DNA from: Neodontobutis hainanensis
Taxonomy: Eukaryota > Chordata > Actinopteri > Gobiiformes > Odontobutidae
NCBI GenBank assembly: GCA_024349245.1
Contig: JALDNG010005448.1
Coordinates: 30,791 to 94,790 of the forward strand
Direction of reading: 5' to 3'
DNA: 64,000 nt
Part shown: one piece after another, positions 46,190 through 57,500 of the stretch
Layout of the letters: each line of letters opens with the position of its first letter
Position numbering within the stretch: the first letter of the stretch is position 1
Notes under the pieces: generated by a model
Seen by the model: only the letters and a program-made list of their open reading frames with translations
Databases searched by the model: none
What the model was told of the DNA's origin: nothing
Program-made: the position numbers and the translations under genes

Positions 46190-46335
46190 TTTCTAAATAT
46201 ACCTTATAGAACACCCACAATGACCGTCTAATTACCGAGAACAATCTGATTGGATCACACTAGTTTTCGTCAGCCTTGGAACAGACACAGGGGTTGATAT
46301 GTTCTGTGTAGAGGCAAAGTTGCAAGCATACCAAC
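46190..46335 (+). promoter_or_regulatory. Conserved upstream block of receptor copy 4
   Basis: Same block as 24589-24735, with CAATCTGATTGG at about 46244-46255. The receptor upstream ORF follows at 46336-46371 (MKTQTSGCNWI). Only about 190 bp separate the block from the full-length LINE. Confidence 0.4.
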
Positions 46336-46424
46336 ATGAAGACACAGACTTCTGGCTGTAACTGGATATGAGCGGGTCTTGGGTTTTTTTAAACTCTGAA
46401 AATATATTATTATATATTTTAGAT

Positions 46425-47390
46425 ATGAGTCTGAACAGGACTTACACTAACATCCATCCATGCTTTGAATTTGATAATATGACTTACATTTTTTCCAGTA
46501 ATCCTTCTGTACTCTGTGTACTGGTATATCTTTCTCTTGGACTGTTATCAGCTGCAACAGTTTGTGGAAACCTTCTTGTAATCATCTCTATTATTTATTT
46601 TAAGCAGCTCCACAGTTCCACAAATTACCTTATCCTCTCTCTGGCTGTGGCTGACCTGCTCGTTGGAATTGTAGTCTTTCCTTTCAGCATGGCACATACT
46701 GTAACCTCATGTCTCTATCAGAAAGATGTGTTTTGTAAAATACGTGACTGTTTTGATGCTATACTCTGTACGTCCTCTATTCTGAACTTGTGCTGTATTT
46801 CTATTGACCGTTATTATGCCATCTGTAATCCTCTCACATATAAAATCACAGTAACTGGTCATGTGGCTGGGATCATGATCTTGGTGACTTGGAGTGTTGC
46901 TGTTATAATAGGTATTAGCGTCATTTTAGGAGGATACAGCCAAGGAATCTGTGAAGAAATGTGCTCCGTTGATGTGGTACTGTCAAATGTTATGGGACCT
47001 GTTTTTGCTTTTGTCATCCCTGCAATCATCATGCTCTGTATTTATCTTAAGATTTTCTTTGTTGCTCAGAGACAGAGAAACATAATCCAGATTTCTAAAT
47101 CAGGAGCTATCAGTAAAATAGAGAGGAAGGCCACTAAAACTCTGGGCATAGTGATGGGAGTTTTCCTTTTATGTATGACCCCATGCTTTCTTTGTGCTGT
47201 CTTTCTGCCTTTATCTAATGACATCCCACCACTCGCTCTGTTTGAAGCCCTCAACTGGCTCGCACTGTCCAATTCAACACTCAACCCTTTCATTTATGCC
47301 TTCTTCTACAGCTGGTTCAGATCTGCCTGTAAAATAATATTATCGAAACAGATATTCAAATGTGATTTTTCCAACACAAAATTAATGTGA
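46425..47390 (+). CDS. TAAR-like receptor copy 4, intact
   Basis: A 321-aa, seven-helix G-protein-coupled receptor of the trace amine-associated family. The start MSLNRTYTNIHPC is conserved in all copies; the upstream open codons are not. N4 and N18 are glycosylation sites. Key positions: N49 (1.50), D77 (2.50), C104 (3.25), D111 (3.32, amine anchor), DRY 128-130, W156 (4.50), P199 (5.50), P253 (6.50), NP 287-288. The TAAR signature at 283-298 (NSTLNPFIYAFFYSWF) is exact. Unlike typical TAARs, position 6.48 is Met, ECL1 has Leu97 in place of Trp, and 7.43 is Leu. The tail is SKQIFKCDFSNTKLM. TAAR1-like by tail, but exact subfamily is uncertain. Confidence 0.92.
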   Translation: MSLNRTYTNIHPCFEFDNMTYIFSSNPSVLCVLVYLSLGLLSAATVCGNLLVIISIIYFKQLHSSTNYLILSLAVADLLVGIVVFPFSMAHTVTSCLYQKDVFCKIRDCFDAILCTSSILNLCCISIDRYYAICNPLTYKITVTGHVAGIMILVTWSVAVIIGISVILGGYSQGICEEMCSVDVVLSNVMGPVFAFVIPAIIMLCIYLKIFFVAQRQRNIIQISKSGAISKIERKATKTLGIVMGVFLLCMTPCFLCAVFLPLSNDIPPLALFEALNWLALSNSTLNPFIYAFFYSWFRSACKIILSKQIFKCDFSNTKLM

Positions 47391-48460
47391 CGTGGTGCTT
47401 GTTTCAGATAATATTATCTCAAACCCAGAATCTCAACTGGTGGGTCATGATCTAAAAGAAGTTTGCAGGAATATTCATGGGTGGCTAAAAAACCTTTTAC
47501 ATTTAAATCAGTGCTAAAAAATTTAACCATGCATGGTTTGAATAAATATGCTTGAAATGTCGAAGAAAACCTTCAATTTTATTTATTCATAGTACTAACA
47601 TTTATATCATGTTAAATCAAATGTTTACATTTATTCTATATTTTTTGTAATAATGAGTTGTGTCCAAGGGAACAAATGGAACACCTTCTTTCCACCCTTT
47701 GATTGAACATTTATTTACAGAGACTAACTAGATGACATTTTCAGATGAATATGTTGATTATTTTCTATACATTGTGGCCTGCCAAATAAAAGTTTTTCAC
47801 AAGGCAGGTGTAGCCAAGTATTTTTGTGCAATGTCTATCATTTTACCATGAGCACCTAAAGCGTCCTGCCCACCACTGTAAGTCAAGGCAGTTTTTTTTC
47901 ATACCACAATTCATGCACTGGGTCATTCAAAGTGCTTTACAGAAAGAAAAGTCAAATTTAAAAATACATAGACAATATTTAGAATAAGAAGCATAAAAAA
48001 AATAAAAATAAAGACAAACATAAGAGATCATAAACATTTTAAGTTGTCTTTACCAAATGTAGGCGGATGTTAGGTGCTGGCGCCACACTTATGCGTATTT
48101 TTGACTCATTTCAGTTGGTATTGTGCTACCGAATGAAATTTTTGACCTATTTACAATGCAAAAATACTAAATTTAAAGTATATTTGTTTTTTATTTGTAT
48201 AGTCAATTTTTCGTATAATGCTAGATTTAAGAAACATTTACTTAACATGAAAAAATATAAGACAAAAACACTTAATTAAAGATTTAAAATCTTCCTCCAT
48301 CTTGTCAAGTCAAAATTTGTTGTTTTATGTAAATCTTTAGATAAATGCAGCATTATTTTTTTTTTACTTTTCAGATTTTAGGGGATTTGCTGTGGGTTGC
48401 ATTATATATTGACCAAAGATATCAATGTAAAATAGTTAATAAAATGTCTTTTGTTTTAGA
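47391..48460 (+). other. 3' flank of receptor copy 4, no gene
   Basis: A diverged version of the receptor flank, with the L2-like tail at 47880-48060 (GTGCTTTACAGAAAGAAAAG). AT-rich sequence after that has no supported gene. Confidence 0.6.
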
Positions 48461-49394
48461 TACAATCATGGAATGCATCACAGTACAAATTGAAATGGAA
48501 AAATCAAAAAAACATTTTAATTAGCTGCATTTATAGGAAACCGGGATCAAATATTGACACATTTAAGGGGAAAATAACTGAAATATTTAATAACATAAAT
48601 AACAAAAAAATGTTTTTTATCTGTGGAGATAAATAGTGCTACATTAATTGATAACATATTTACCAATGTCCTTGACTATAAAATTGAAAGTCGTTTAATA
48701 ATAAATTACGTCAGTGACCATTTGCCAGTTTTTGCAAACATACATAGCTACACTAGAACCTCGAAAGACAAAAAATATGCACAATGACCCGACACAGAAC
48801 CCAAGAAAAATCAATAAATTTAAAGAGGATTTAATGAAACAAGATTGGGGAAACGTATATGTAGATAATGTGAATGAAGCTTATGATGTCTTTCTGACTG
48901 CTTTAATATGAAATTATGAAAAAAACTGTCCTTTAGTAAAGAAAGAGGTAAAACTGAAATCTGATGAAAAACCGTGGATAACTAATGGAATATTAAACAC
49001 ATGTAAGAAGAAAAATGTCTTATATAATGAATTTTTAAAGAAGAGGACAAGAGAAGCAGAAAATAAATACAAGATATACAAAAAAAAAAAAACTAACCAG
49101 AATTATGAGAAGCAATAAAAATAACTATTATAGTAAACTACTGGAGGACAATAGAAGCAATATAAGAATAACCTGGAAAGTGCTGAATGAAATTATCAAG
49201 AAAAAAAAAGACAAAATGGGACTCACAAACTATTTTCTGACTAAAGATAATATAGAAGTTAAGGATATGACATTAGCTGCAAATGAATTTAATGTTTTTT
49301 TTTTGTTGGAGTTGGTCCAGGTTTGGCGGAGGGGTTTGCAAGGACTGGCAGTATAAATATAAATGATGTGATAAGTAGGAATGTAAATATTAAT
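48461..49394 (+). pseudogene. CR1/Rex1-like LINE, endonuclease end and linker (first part)
   Basis: The + strand reads ISCIYRKPGSNIDTFKGKI, MFFICGD, SATLIDNIFTNVLDYKIES and VSDHLPVFANI, the second half of an apurinic-type endonuclease with the final S-D-H motif. It then has PWITNGILNTCKKKNVLYNE and a Lys-rich linker leading to NEFNVFF, where a one-base change near 49305 leaves VGVGPGLAEGF out of frame. The reading frame ends at NVNIN where the hairpin-ended element is inserted (49395), and resumes at 52736. 5'-truncated with several stops. Confidence 0.82.
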
Positions 49395-52300
49395 TAAAGC
49401 ATAGCGGCGATAAAGGCCCTCGCCTCCCTTGCGACCGCGGGGACACATGTATTCGGAGGAATGCATTTCGTGCTTTAAAGCGTAAACTTCACAGTAATGT
49501 CAAATAACCGGGCCTGTGCCTCTGCTTGAATCTTCTTCTGGCTGGAGCCTGCTTCATCATCTCGGGCCTGTGCTACTGCTGGGGCCTGCTACACCACCTT
49601 GTATTTAGAGTTAAAGGTCTCCACATTCCCTGGTTTTCCTGGGATCTGTCTGAACTTATAAAAATAATAGATTATGTTTGGGCTAAGGCGAGAAAAACAA
49701 AATACTGACTGGAGATTTGCTCAGAAATCGCTGCACCCGCCTGTTAAAAAGTAAAAATGTAAATATTACTTGTCTAAAAAAACAAGTTTACAAGTTCCAA
49801 AAGATTCTGAAGAGCTTTCCAAGGCTCTAGTCTTGGCTCTGGAGGAGCGTCCTTTAAAGGAAGGATCCTGGCATTTTGTAAATGGCATTTATTTCCCAAA
49901 GTAATGGCTGCCTCTTCACAGGCTCATTACGACCACAGCCGTAAATGTATCAAAAAACAAAATGACAACTTTGGTTGGCTCTCGTGTCTAGATAATACTC
50001 AACAAATTTGGGGCCTTTTAGAAAAAAACACATTGGGTTTAATCTTTTGACCCGAGGGGTGCAATTTAGGTGGTCCGTGTTCCACCCCACCTGGCGGACT
50101 TCCTGTTGAGTTTAGGCTGTGGCTGTCATAGACTTTTCTGTTTGGCCTGAGGTGTCCTATGGATGTACCAAGTTTCATTTTTCTACGTTGGAAAAAATTA
50201 CTTTCACTTTCCATAGGCCGAATGTATTTTCATTTCCCAGGGGTCGCCACTGAGTCATTTCTTTTTATTATTTTTTCAAATACTTAAGATACATCAATAT
50301 TTCGCCAGGCTTAAGTTTAGTGGCCAATAAAATTAACTTTTGCGCACATTTACTGGGTCAAAATTAAGGATAATTTTGCAGAAAAATTTGCAGAAAAATA
50401 AAAATTAAATAAAAATATAAATTGAGCAAAAACAACAAGAAAAGGCATTGTCTATTTTGCACACAAGTGTTTAGCTCATTTTGCCTAAGTTTGGTGTTTC
50501 TTGAATGAAGCAGCTATTTTCTGTCAATTTTTAAAAGTGAGGTGTATTCCAACCCGGTTCACATTTTCAATTCAAAATGGCTGCCTTCTCGTGTGTGATA
50601 GGGTGTGGTCCCCATTGGCTTTTATGTTCATAAGCCCATGCTGGATGTGTGTACCAAGTTTCATTTGCCTAGGACAAACTAAAATTTTCCCTTCCCATTG
50701 ACTTTTTCCACATATTTGCGCGTTGCTATGGCAACAAATTTATAAATAGGGGGTGGTTGTCATTGGCTTTTATGTTCGTCATAACATAAGTGATGTGTGT
50801 ACCAAATTTTATGTCTCTATTACAAACTAAATTCTTGGGTCCCATTATAAGTTTGTAGGTGGCGCTAGAGGGCCATTTCTAAAGCAAACCCTTTTATTTA
50901 CATATCTTTGTGTTCAGGTCGTGAATGTGCACAAACGCCTTTTTGGGTCCAACTTGATCCGAGAAGGCATTTGAGAGTTAAGGTATATTTTATTTTCACA
51001 AAAACGGCTGCCTCGTTACAGGTTTGCCACACCCACACCCGATAAGATATCAAAAACAAAATGACAATTTTGGTTGGCACATGTGTCTAGATGATACTCA
51101 CCAAAATTGGGGCCATTTAGATGAAAACACATTGGGTTTAATCTTTTGACCCGAGGGGTGCGATTTAGTTGGTCGCGCCTTTCACTCCACATGGTGGACT
51201 TCCTGTTGAGTTTAGGCTGTGGCTGTCATAGACTTTTCTGTTTGCCCTGAGGTGTTCTATGGATGTACCAAGTTTCATTTTTCTACGTTGGAAAAAATTA
51301 CTTTCACTTTCCATAGGCTGAATGTATTTTCATTTTCCAGGGGTCGCCACTGAGTCATTTCTTTTTATTATTTTTTCAAATACTTAAGATACATCAATAT
51401 TTTGCCAGGCTTAAGTTTAGTGGCCAATAAAATTAACTTTTTGCGCACATTTACTGGGTCAAAATTAAGGACAATTTTGCAGAAAAATTTGCAGAAAAAT
51501 AAAAATTTAATAAAAATATAAATTGAGCAAAAACAACAAGAAAAGGCATTGTCTATTTTGCACACAAGTGTTTAGCTCATTTTGCCTAAGTTTGGTGTTT
51601 CTTGAATGAAGCAGCTATTTTCTGTCAATTTTTAAAAGTGAGGTGTATTCTAACCCGGTTCACATTTTCAATTCAAAATGGCCGCCTTCTCGTGTGTGAT
51701 AGGGTGTGGTCCCCATTGGCTTTTATGTTCATAAGCCCATGCTGGATGTGTGTACCAAGTTTCATTTGCCTAGGACAAACTAAAATTTTCCCTTCCCATT
51801 GACTTTTTCCACATATTTGCGCCGTTGCTATGGCAACACATTTATAAATAGGGGGTGGTTGTCATTAGCTTTTATGTTCGTCATGACATAAGTGATGTGT
51901 GTGCCAAATTTTATGTCTCTATGACATACTAAATTCTTGGGTCCCATTATAAGTTTGTAGGTGGCGCTAGAGGGCCATTTCTAAAGCAAACCCTTTTATT
52001 TACATATCTTTGTGTTCAGGTCGTGAATGTGCACAAACGCCTTTTTGAGTCCAACTTGATCTGAGAAGGCGTTTGAGAGTAAACGGATAATTTATTACCA
52101 CAAAAATGGCCGCCTCGTTACAGGCTTGCCACACCCACACCCGATAAGATATCAAAAACAAAATGACAGCTTTTGTTGGCACATGTGTCTAGATGATACT
52201 CACCAAACTTGGGGCCATTTAGACAAAAAAACAATGAGTTGAATCTTTTGGCGTAAGGGGTGCGATTTAGGTGGCCGCGACTTTCACCCCACATGGCGGA

Positions 52301-52735
52301 CTTCCTGTTGAGTTTAGGCTGTGGCTGTTTTAGACTTTTCTGTTTGCCCTGAGGTGTTCTATGGATCTACCAAGTTTTGTATTTCTACATTGGAAAAAAT
52401 GTACTTTCACTTTCTATAGGCCCAATGTATTTTGACTTTTCTAGGGGTCGCCACTGAGTCATTTTTCATATTTTTTTTTCGGCGACTTCAAATACATAAA
52501 TTTTTCGCCGATCTTGAACTTTGGGCCAAATAAAAATGACTTTTCGCGCATGTTCACTGGGTCAAATTGAGGATCATTTTGCAGAAAAAAAAAAATAAAA
52601 AATAAAAAAAAATAAAAAAAAATAAAAAAATAATCCGAGCAAAAACAATAGGCCCTCCCGGCTATCACCGGCTCGGGCCTAATAATCCGAGCAAAAACAA
52701 TAGGCCCTCCCGGCTATCACCGGCTCGGGCCTAAT
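49395..52735 (+). mobile_element. Hairpin-ended non-coding element, copy 2, with ~1.1-kb internal repeats
   Basis: It is inserted inside a LINE coding region between NVNIN and ESMFVK, flanked by (T)AAT. The 5' end is TAAAGCATAGCGGCG; a 5' module of about 0.7 kb follows. Then come more than two ~1.1-kb tandem units: GAGTTTAGGCTGTGGCTGT recurs at about 50108, 51208 and 52309. The 3' end is a two-fold tandem of a terminus with the stem GGCCC...CCGG-loop-CCGG...GGGCC. There is no supported coding capacity. Confidence 0.85.
52631..52735 (+). repeat. Tandem duplicated 3' terminus of the hairpin-ended element
   Basis: A terminus of about 53 bp (CCGAGCAAAAACAATAGGCC ... CGGCTCGGGCCTAAT) occurs twice head-to-tail. 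Each copy holds the same stem-loop. Confidence 0.92.
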
Positions 52736-54274
52736 GAATCTATGTTTGTTAAGGAAACTGATGAAAATGAAATTATAGAGATAGTTAAAACATTTAATAG
52801 TAAAAAGTCAACTGACTGGAATGGTATTGACATGTTTATGGTTAAAAGTATTATTGGTTGTGTTGTTAAACCTTTAACGCATGTATGTAATCAATCTTTG
52901 AAAACGGGGGTTTTTCCAGATAAAATGAAAATGGCAAAAGTGATACCAATATATAAGGCTGGTGAAAAACATACACTTTCAAATTACAGACCTGTATCAC
53001 TGCTCTCTCAATTTTCAAAAATATTAGAAAAAATATTCTCCAAAAGGCTCGATAACTTAATTTCTAAACATAATATACTGTGTGATCGGCAATATGGTTT
53101 CAGGACTAATAGGACAACCTCTCATGCACTTATTCAATTAGTGGAAGAAATAACAACAGCAATAGAACAAAGAAAATATGGGGTAGGGATATTCTTGGAT
53201 CTAAAGAAAGCATTTGATACAGTAGACCACAATTTCTTGATTATGAAATTACAAAAATATGGAATAACGGGGGCTGCACTTTCTTGGTTAAAAAGCTACT
53301 TATATAATCGACAACAATATGTGGAACTGCAAAACCAGATTTCAAAGTCAAAGAAAATTACTTTTGGGGTCCCCAGGGTCGGTGTTGGGACCACTGTTGT
53401 TTAACTTGTATATAAATAATGTATGGGAAGTGTCAAAACAATAAAAAACATTTTGTTTGCTGATGATACTAATTTAATCTGCTCTGGAGAAAATCTGGAA
53501 CAACTCTTGGATACAGTGGAAAATGAAGTACAAAAGATGAAGAGCTGGTTTGATGCAAATAAACTAACACTGAACTTAAGTAAAACTAAATTTATAATAT
53601 TTGGTAATTGTGCTACAACTGTAAACAAAAAGCTTAGGATAAATGATATTGAAATAGAAAGAGTAAAAGAACTTAAATTCTTGGGAGTGATAATCGATGA
53701 AAAATTATGTTGGAAGCCACATATAAATTATATTAAGGCAAAAATATCTAAATCAATTGCTATATTATATAAAATCAATTACCTATTAAACCAACAAACA
53801 TTATACATGTTGTATTGTTCCCTCATACTTCCTTACATTACTTACTGTTTGGAGTTATGGGGAAACACTTACAAAACCATGATTATTCTTCAAAAGAGAG
53901 CCTTAAGAATTGTAAATAAAACCACCTACAGAGCACCAACTACTCCACTGTTTATTAAATTAAAAGCACTAAAATTCAGAGATATCGTTGACTTAAAAAC
54001 TGCACAAATTATGTATAAAATAAATAAACAGCAGCTCTTTGTCAGTATTCAAGGGTTGTTTCAAATGAGAGAGAGCCATCATCACTTAAGAGGAACACTT
54101 GTATTTAAGAAGAAATATATAAGAACAAATTCTAAATATCAGTGCATCTCAACCAAAGGAGTTACTGTGTGGAACAGCTGTAGTGATGAAATGACATCAT
54201 GTACAACAATAAGTAATTTTAAAAGACTATTTAAACTAAATATACTAAAGGAATACGAAAAGGATTTGAGGTGA
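52736..54274 (+). pseudogene. CR1/Rex1-like LINE reverse transcriptase (second part)
   Basis: It continues the LINE from ESMFVKETDENEIIEIVKTF. RT motifs: NSKKSTDWNGIDMFMVK, KMAKVIPIYKAGEK, NYRPVSLLSQFSKILEK, RQYGFRTNRTTSHALIQL, GIFLDLKKAFDTVDH (first catalytic Asp region), GVPRVGVG (a damaged GVPQGSVLGP), then after a frame change ILFADDTNLICSG (catalytic FADD, about 53451), KSWFDANKLTLNLSKTKFI, LKFLGVIIDEKLCWKPHI and a C-terminal part ending KEYEKDLR. The only obvious lesion in this part is the frame break at about 53370-53420, so this copy was recently close to intact. Confidence 0.87.
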
Positions 54275-54728
54275 TAATATTGTATACAGGTTCATTGGTC
54301 TACATGTTAAGTATAGTATGGTAGTGTTATTATTTGATTTGTTATAGATAAATGGAAAAGAATGGGAATGTGTGGGTATGCATTTGTATTTATGTATAGG
54401 TTTATGTGAACAGAAAATAGGTAGATATAAGATGTATGTAAAGATGTATATATAAGTGAATCATTCAATTATTTTGTAATAAAAGAATAAAAATAGAGAA
54501 ATGTGGTAGGACCTGAAAAGTTTATTATGAACTTCTTCCTACTCCTTTTGAACATGAAAATTACTAATCTGAATTATTTACAATGGAAAGATTGTGCTTA
54601 AGTACATGAGTTAATTTGGCTGTTATTTTAATTTTATATATGTATGCATGACTGTATGTATATAATTTTTTTTATTTGTATTATCTATTTGTATGTTCAA
54701 ATAAACTAAACTAAAAAAAAAAAAAAAC

Positions 54729-54777
54729 ACTGAGTTACAATAGACTTCTACTGTACAAGTCTATTGTAACTCAGTGA
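54729..54777. repeat. 20-bp inverted repeat
   Basis: CACTGAGTTACAATAGACTT, a 9-bp loop, then its exact reverse complement. The right arm is also the first unit of the array that follows. Confidence 0.95.
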
Positions 54778-54952
54778 AAGAACAAGTCTATTGTAACTCA
54801 GTGAAAGAACAAGTCTATTGTAACTCAGTGAAAGAACAAGTCTATTGTAACTCAGTGAAAGAACAAGTCTATTGTAACTCAGTGAAAGAACAAGTCTATT
54901 GTAGCTCAGTGAAAGAACAAGTCTATTGTAGCTCAGTGAAAGAACACTGTGT
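54757..54952 (+). repeat. 27-bp tandem array, about 7 copies
   Basis: The unit is AAGTCTATTGTAACTCAGTG plus AAAGAAC. Two late units have GTAGCTCAG instead of GTAACTCAG. As 27 is divisible by 3, it gives a false 9-residue repeat peptide. Confidence 0.95.
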
Positions 54953-55254
54953 CAACTGAGTACAACATTGTTCTTCTTTAAATATGATCCATTACCAACC
55001 CAAACTATTGAGTTGGTAGAAATGGATGTAGCTATTGATCCTTGCATCTGATGATGTTTATCATTATCATTAAAAAAAAAAAAAATAAGGTTGGTATTGC
55101 ACTATGGTACATTTGATCATATTTATGTAGGCAGACTGAAATGTATTGAATGTTATATGGAAAATAAAAAGGCGGGAAACTCTAATGCACCTCTTTTCTT
55201 TCAGCAAATTAATTTTACTTAAGAAGGTAGAAGAATGTAAGAAATCCTAAAATA
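54953..55254. other. No gene
   Basis: AT-rich with a poly(A) run at about 55071-55085. Confidence 0.6.
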
Positions 55255-55290
55255 AAATTCATTCATTCATTCATTCATTCATTCATTCAG
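55255..55290. repeat. (ATTC)n microsatellite
   Basis: Eight to nine ATTC units directly before the interspersed repeat. Confidence 0.92.
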
Positions 55291-55580
55291 GGTGCAGAGT
55301 GGTTAGCACTCCTGCCTTACAGCAAGAAGGTTGTGAGTTCAAAACCCGGCCGACTCAAACATTCTTGGCCGACTCCGGTCTTTCTGTGAGGAGTCTGCAT
55401 GTCCTCCACGTGTTACCGTGGGTTCTCTCCGGGTACTCCGGCTTCCTCCCACCATCCAAAGACATGTATGTATAGGTTAATTGGTGACTCTAAAGTGTCC
55501 CTAGTGAATGAATGTGAGAGCCACTCAGTGGTTCTCCAGCCACCCGCGACCCCCAACTGGACAAAGCGGTAGAAAATGAA
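55291..55580 (+). repeat. Fish interspersed repeat (SINE-like), complete copy
   Basis: The tRNA-like head (GTGGTTAGCACTCCTGCC, GTGAGTTCAAAACCCGG) leads to GTCTTTCTGTGAGGAGTC, GTTCTCTCCGGGTACTCC, AAAGACATG, AATTGGTGACTCTAAA and GACAAAGCGGTAGAAAATG. It gives the reference layout for the rearranged copy at 26563-26960. Confidence 0.8.
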
Positions 55581-55989
55581 TGAAAATCCTAAAATAAAAT
55601 ATTAGAATCTATAAATAAGCAGCCAAACAAGGGAGGAACCAAAAAACATTTATCATGGATTTCTATGTTATAAGTTAATACATTTCAACACTGCAAAAAA
55701 TAAAGTCTAAAAACAGTAAAAAATAAACAAATAAAAATATTATTTTTTTGAAACAAGTCTAATCTGCCAGTACAGCTTGACTCAATAAGATTTCATGAAA
55801 TAATAGAAAAACTGTAATAAAACTTGAACATTAAAAACATTTCTTTGGAGGAACTTTAGGCTGTAAAAAAAATTAAATTGTCCTTTTGATGTAGATTCTA
55901 CTGATTCAGTAAGTTTGACATGACTTACAGATTCAGTTTAAATGGTCTCATCAAACAGAGTACAGGGCTGGAGAGAAACATTAAGTAGT
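55581..55989. other. No gene
   Basis: AT-rich, no supported frame. Confidence 0.6.
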
Positions 55990-56097
55990 ACTAGGCCAAA
56001 GCCTGACTGAACCAGAACTAATACTGGACCAAAGCAAGACTGAACCAGAACTAATACTGGACCAAAGCTAGACTGAACCAGAACTAATACTGGACTT
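55990..56097 (+). repeat. 33-bp tandem repeat, about 3 copies
   Basis: The unit is GACTGAACCAGAACTAATAC plus TGGACCAAAGCAA, with small changes. The last copy is partial. Confidence 0.9.
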
Positions 56098-56163
56098 GAG
56101 CAATAATACAACATGCAGATCTACGGCCATAATCTGCAAATTTAACACAACTACTGTTCCAAC

Positions 56164-56415
56164 AGGGCAGCAGTAGCTCAGTGGGTAGAGCAGTCGACTT
56201 TCAACCAGAAGGTAGGTGTTTCGATTCCTGCTCTCCCCACAGTTCATACTATCGTTGTGTCCTTTAGCAAGACACTTAACCAACCTTGCCTCCAGTGTAT
56301 TACTGTATATTATTACTGTAACACTGTAAGTCGCTTTTGGATAAATCAATCTTGGATAAATGAAATAAATCTTTGGATAAATCAATTGTCTGCTAAATCA
56401 ATAAATGTAAATGTA
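56164..56415 (+). mobile_element. tRNA-derived SINE with internally repeated tail
   Basis: The head GGGCAGCAGTAGCTCAGTGG with box B GTTTCGATTCCTGC, and the shared GTGTCCTTTAGCAAGACACTT block. The tail GTAAGTCGCTTTTGGATAAA is followed by three more degenerate GGATAAAT units. Confidence 0.82.
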
Positions 56416-56717
56416 TGTCAACGTGTCAGTCTTTCTCATGTGGCCTGCCAAAACACTCAACAGCACTACAGGGTGTTCCACAAAAAAGGTTTTTCTATAT
56501 CAGCCTAATATTGACGTCACCATGATAAATATTTTTACAATTATATTATTTGTTGGTACATCTCAAAATACCATTTACATTATTTTAGTGCTCTCACATG
56601 AACAACCACAATGGCTAAAATTATGACATATCATTTAAAATTGAAAGTGGTCCCTCATCCAGCATGCCCAACTAAATGGTGGATCAATTGCGGACACCTG
56701 CCGCTAACCACAGAAAA
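56416..56717. other. No gene
   Basis: Short frames only. GTGTTCCACAAAAAAGG and nearby text suggest further repeat sequence but no family was recognised. Confidence 0.5.
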
Positions 56718-57500
56718 GAATTAGATACGCCCTGAGTACCTCAAGTCTCTGGATGTTGTGGGGCTGTCTTGGTTGACACGCCTCTACAACATCGCGTGGC
56801 GGTCGGGGACAGTACCTCTGGACTGGCAGACCGGGGTGGTGGTCCCTCTTTTTAAGAAGGGGGACCAGAGGGTGTGTTCCAACTACAAAGGGATCACACT
56901 CCTCAGCCTCCCCGGGAAAGTCTATACCAGGGTACTGGAGAGGAGAATGCGGCCGATAGTTGAATCTCGGATTCAGGAGTCACAATGCGGTTTTCGTCCC
57001 GATCATGGAACACTGGACCAACTCTATACCCTCTCCAGGGTGCTGGAGGGTTTATGGGAGTTTGCCCAACCAGTCCACATGTGCTTTGTGGATCTGGAGA
57101 AGGCATTCGACTGTGTCCCTCGTGGCCCCCTGTGGGGGGTGCTCTGGGAATATGGGGTCCGGGGCCCTTTACTAAGGGCTGTACGGTCCCTGTACAACCG
57201 GAGCAAGTCTGAGGCCATGGTTCTCAGTCGGAAAAGGGTTGCTTGTCCCCTTCAGGTTGGTGGAGAGGTCCTGCCTCAAGTGGAGGAGTTTAAGTATCTC
57301 GGGAGGACCTCAGATTAGGGCCTCTGCATCTCCTCTTCGAGAGGAGCCAGCTGAGGTGGCTCGGGCATCTGTTACGTATGCCTCCTGGACGCCTTCCTGG
57401 GGAGGTGTTCCGGGCATGTCCTACCGGGAGGAGGCCCTGGGGAAGACCTAGAACACGCCGGAGGGGCTATGTCTCTCGGCTGGCCTTGGAATCTCGTGTT
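56718..57500 (+). pseudogene. RTE-like LINE fragment lacking the catalytic core
   Basis: Starting at IRPEYLKSLDVV it reads DWQTGVVVPLFKKGDQRV, SNYKGITLLSLPGKVYTRVL, QCGFRPDHGTLDQLYTL and MCFVDLEKAFDCVP. It then jumps from AVRSLYNRS straight to KSEAMVLSRKRVACPL. About 260 bp containing GCPLSPVLF and the FADD motif are deleted. A second deletion after EEFKYLG removes the following thumb sequence, and the end (RSQLRWLGHL-type to YVSRLAL) is cut at about 57490. Both ends are truncated. It cannot be active. Confidence 0.87.

Larger units (their letters stand above)
48461..54727 (+). mobile_element. CR1/Rex1-like LINE interrupted by another element
   Basis: The two parts 48461-49394 and 52736-54727 join without loss of a codon. 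The 3' end has CAAATAAACTAAACT and a poly(A) run at 54713-54727. RT type and poly(A) differ from the RTE-like family in this window. Confidence 0.8.

Noticed and set aside
54774..54959. Nine-residue repeat peptide (VKEQVYCNS)
   Set aside because: Result of a 27-bp tandem unit without other gene features.
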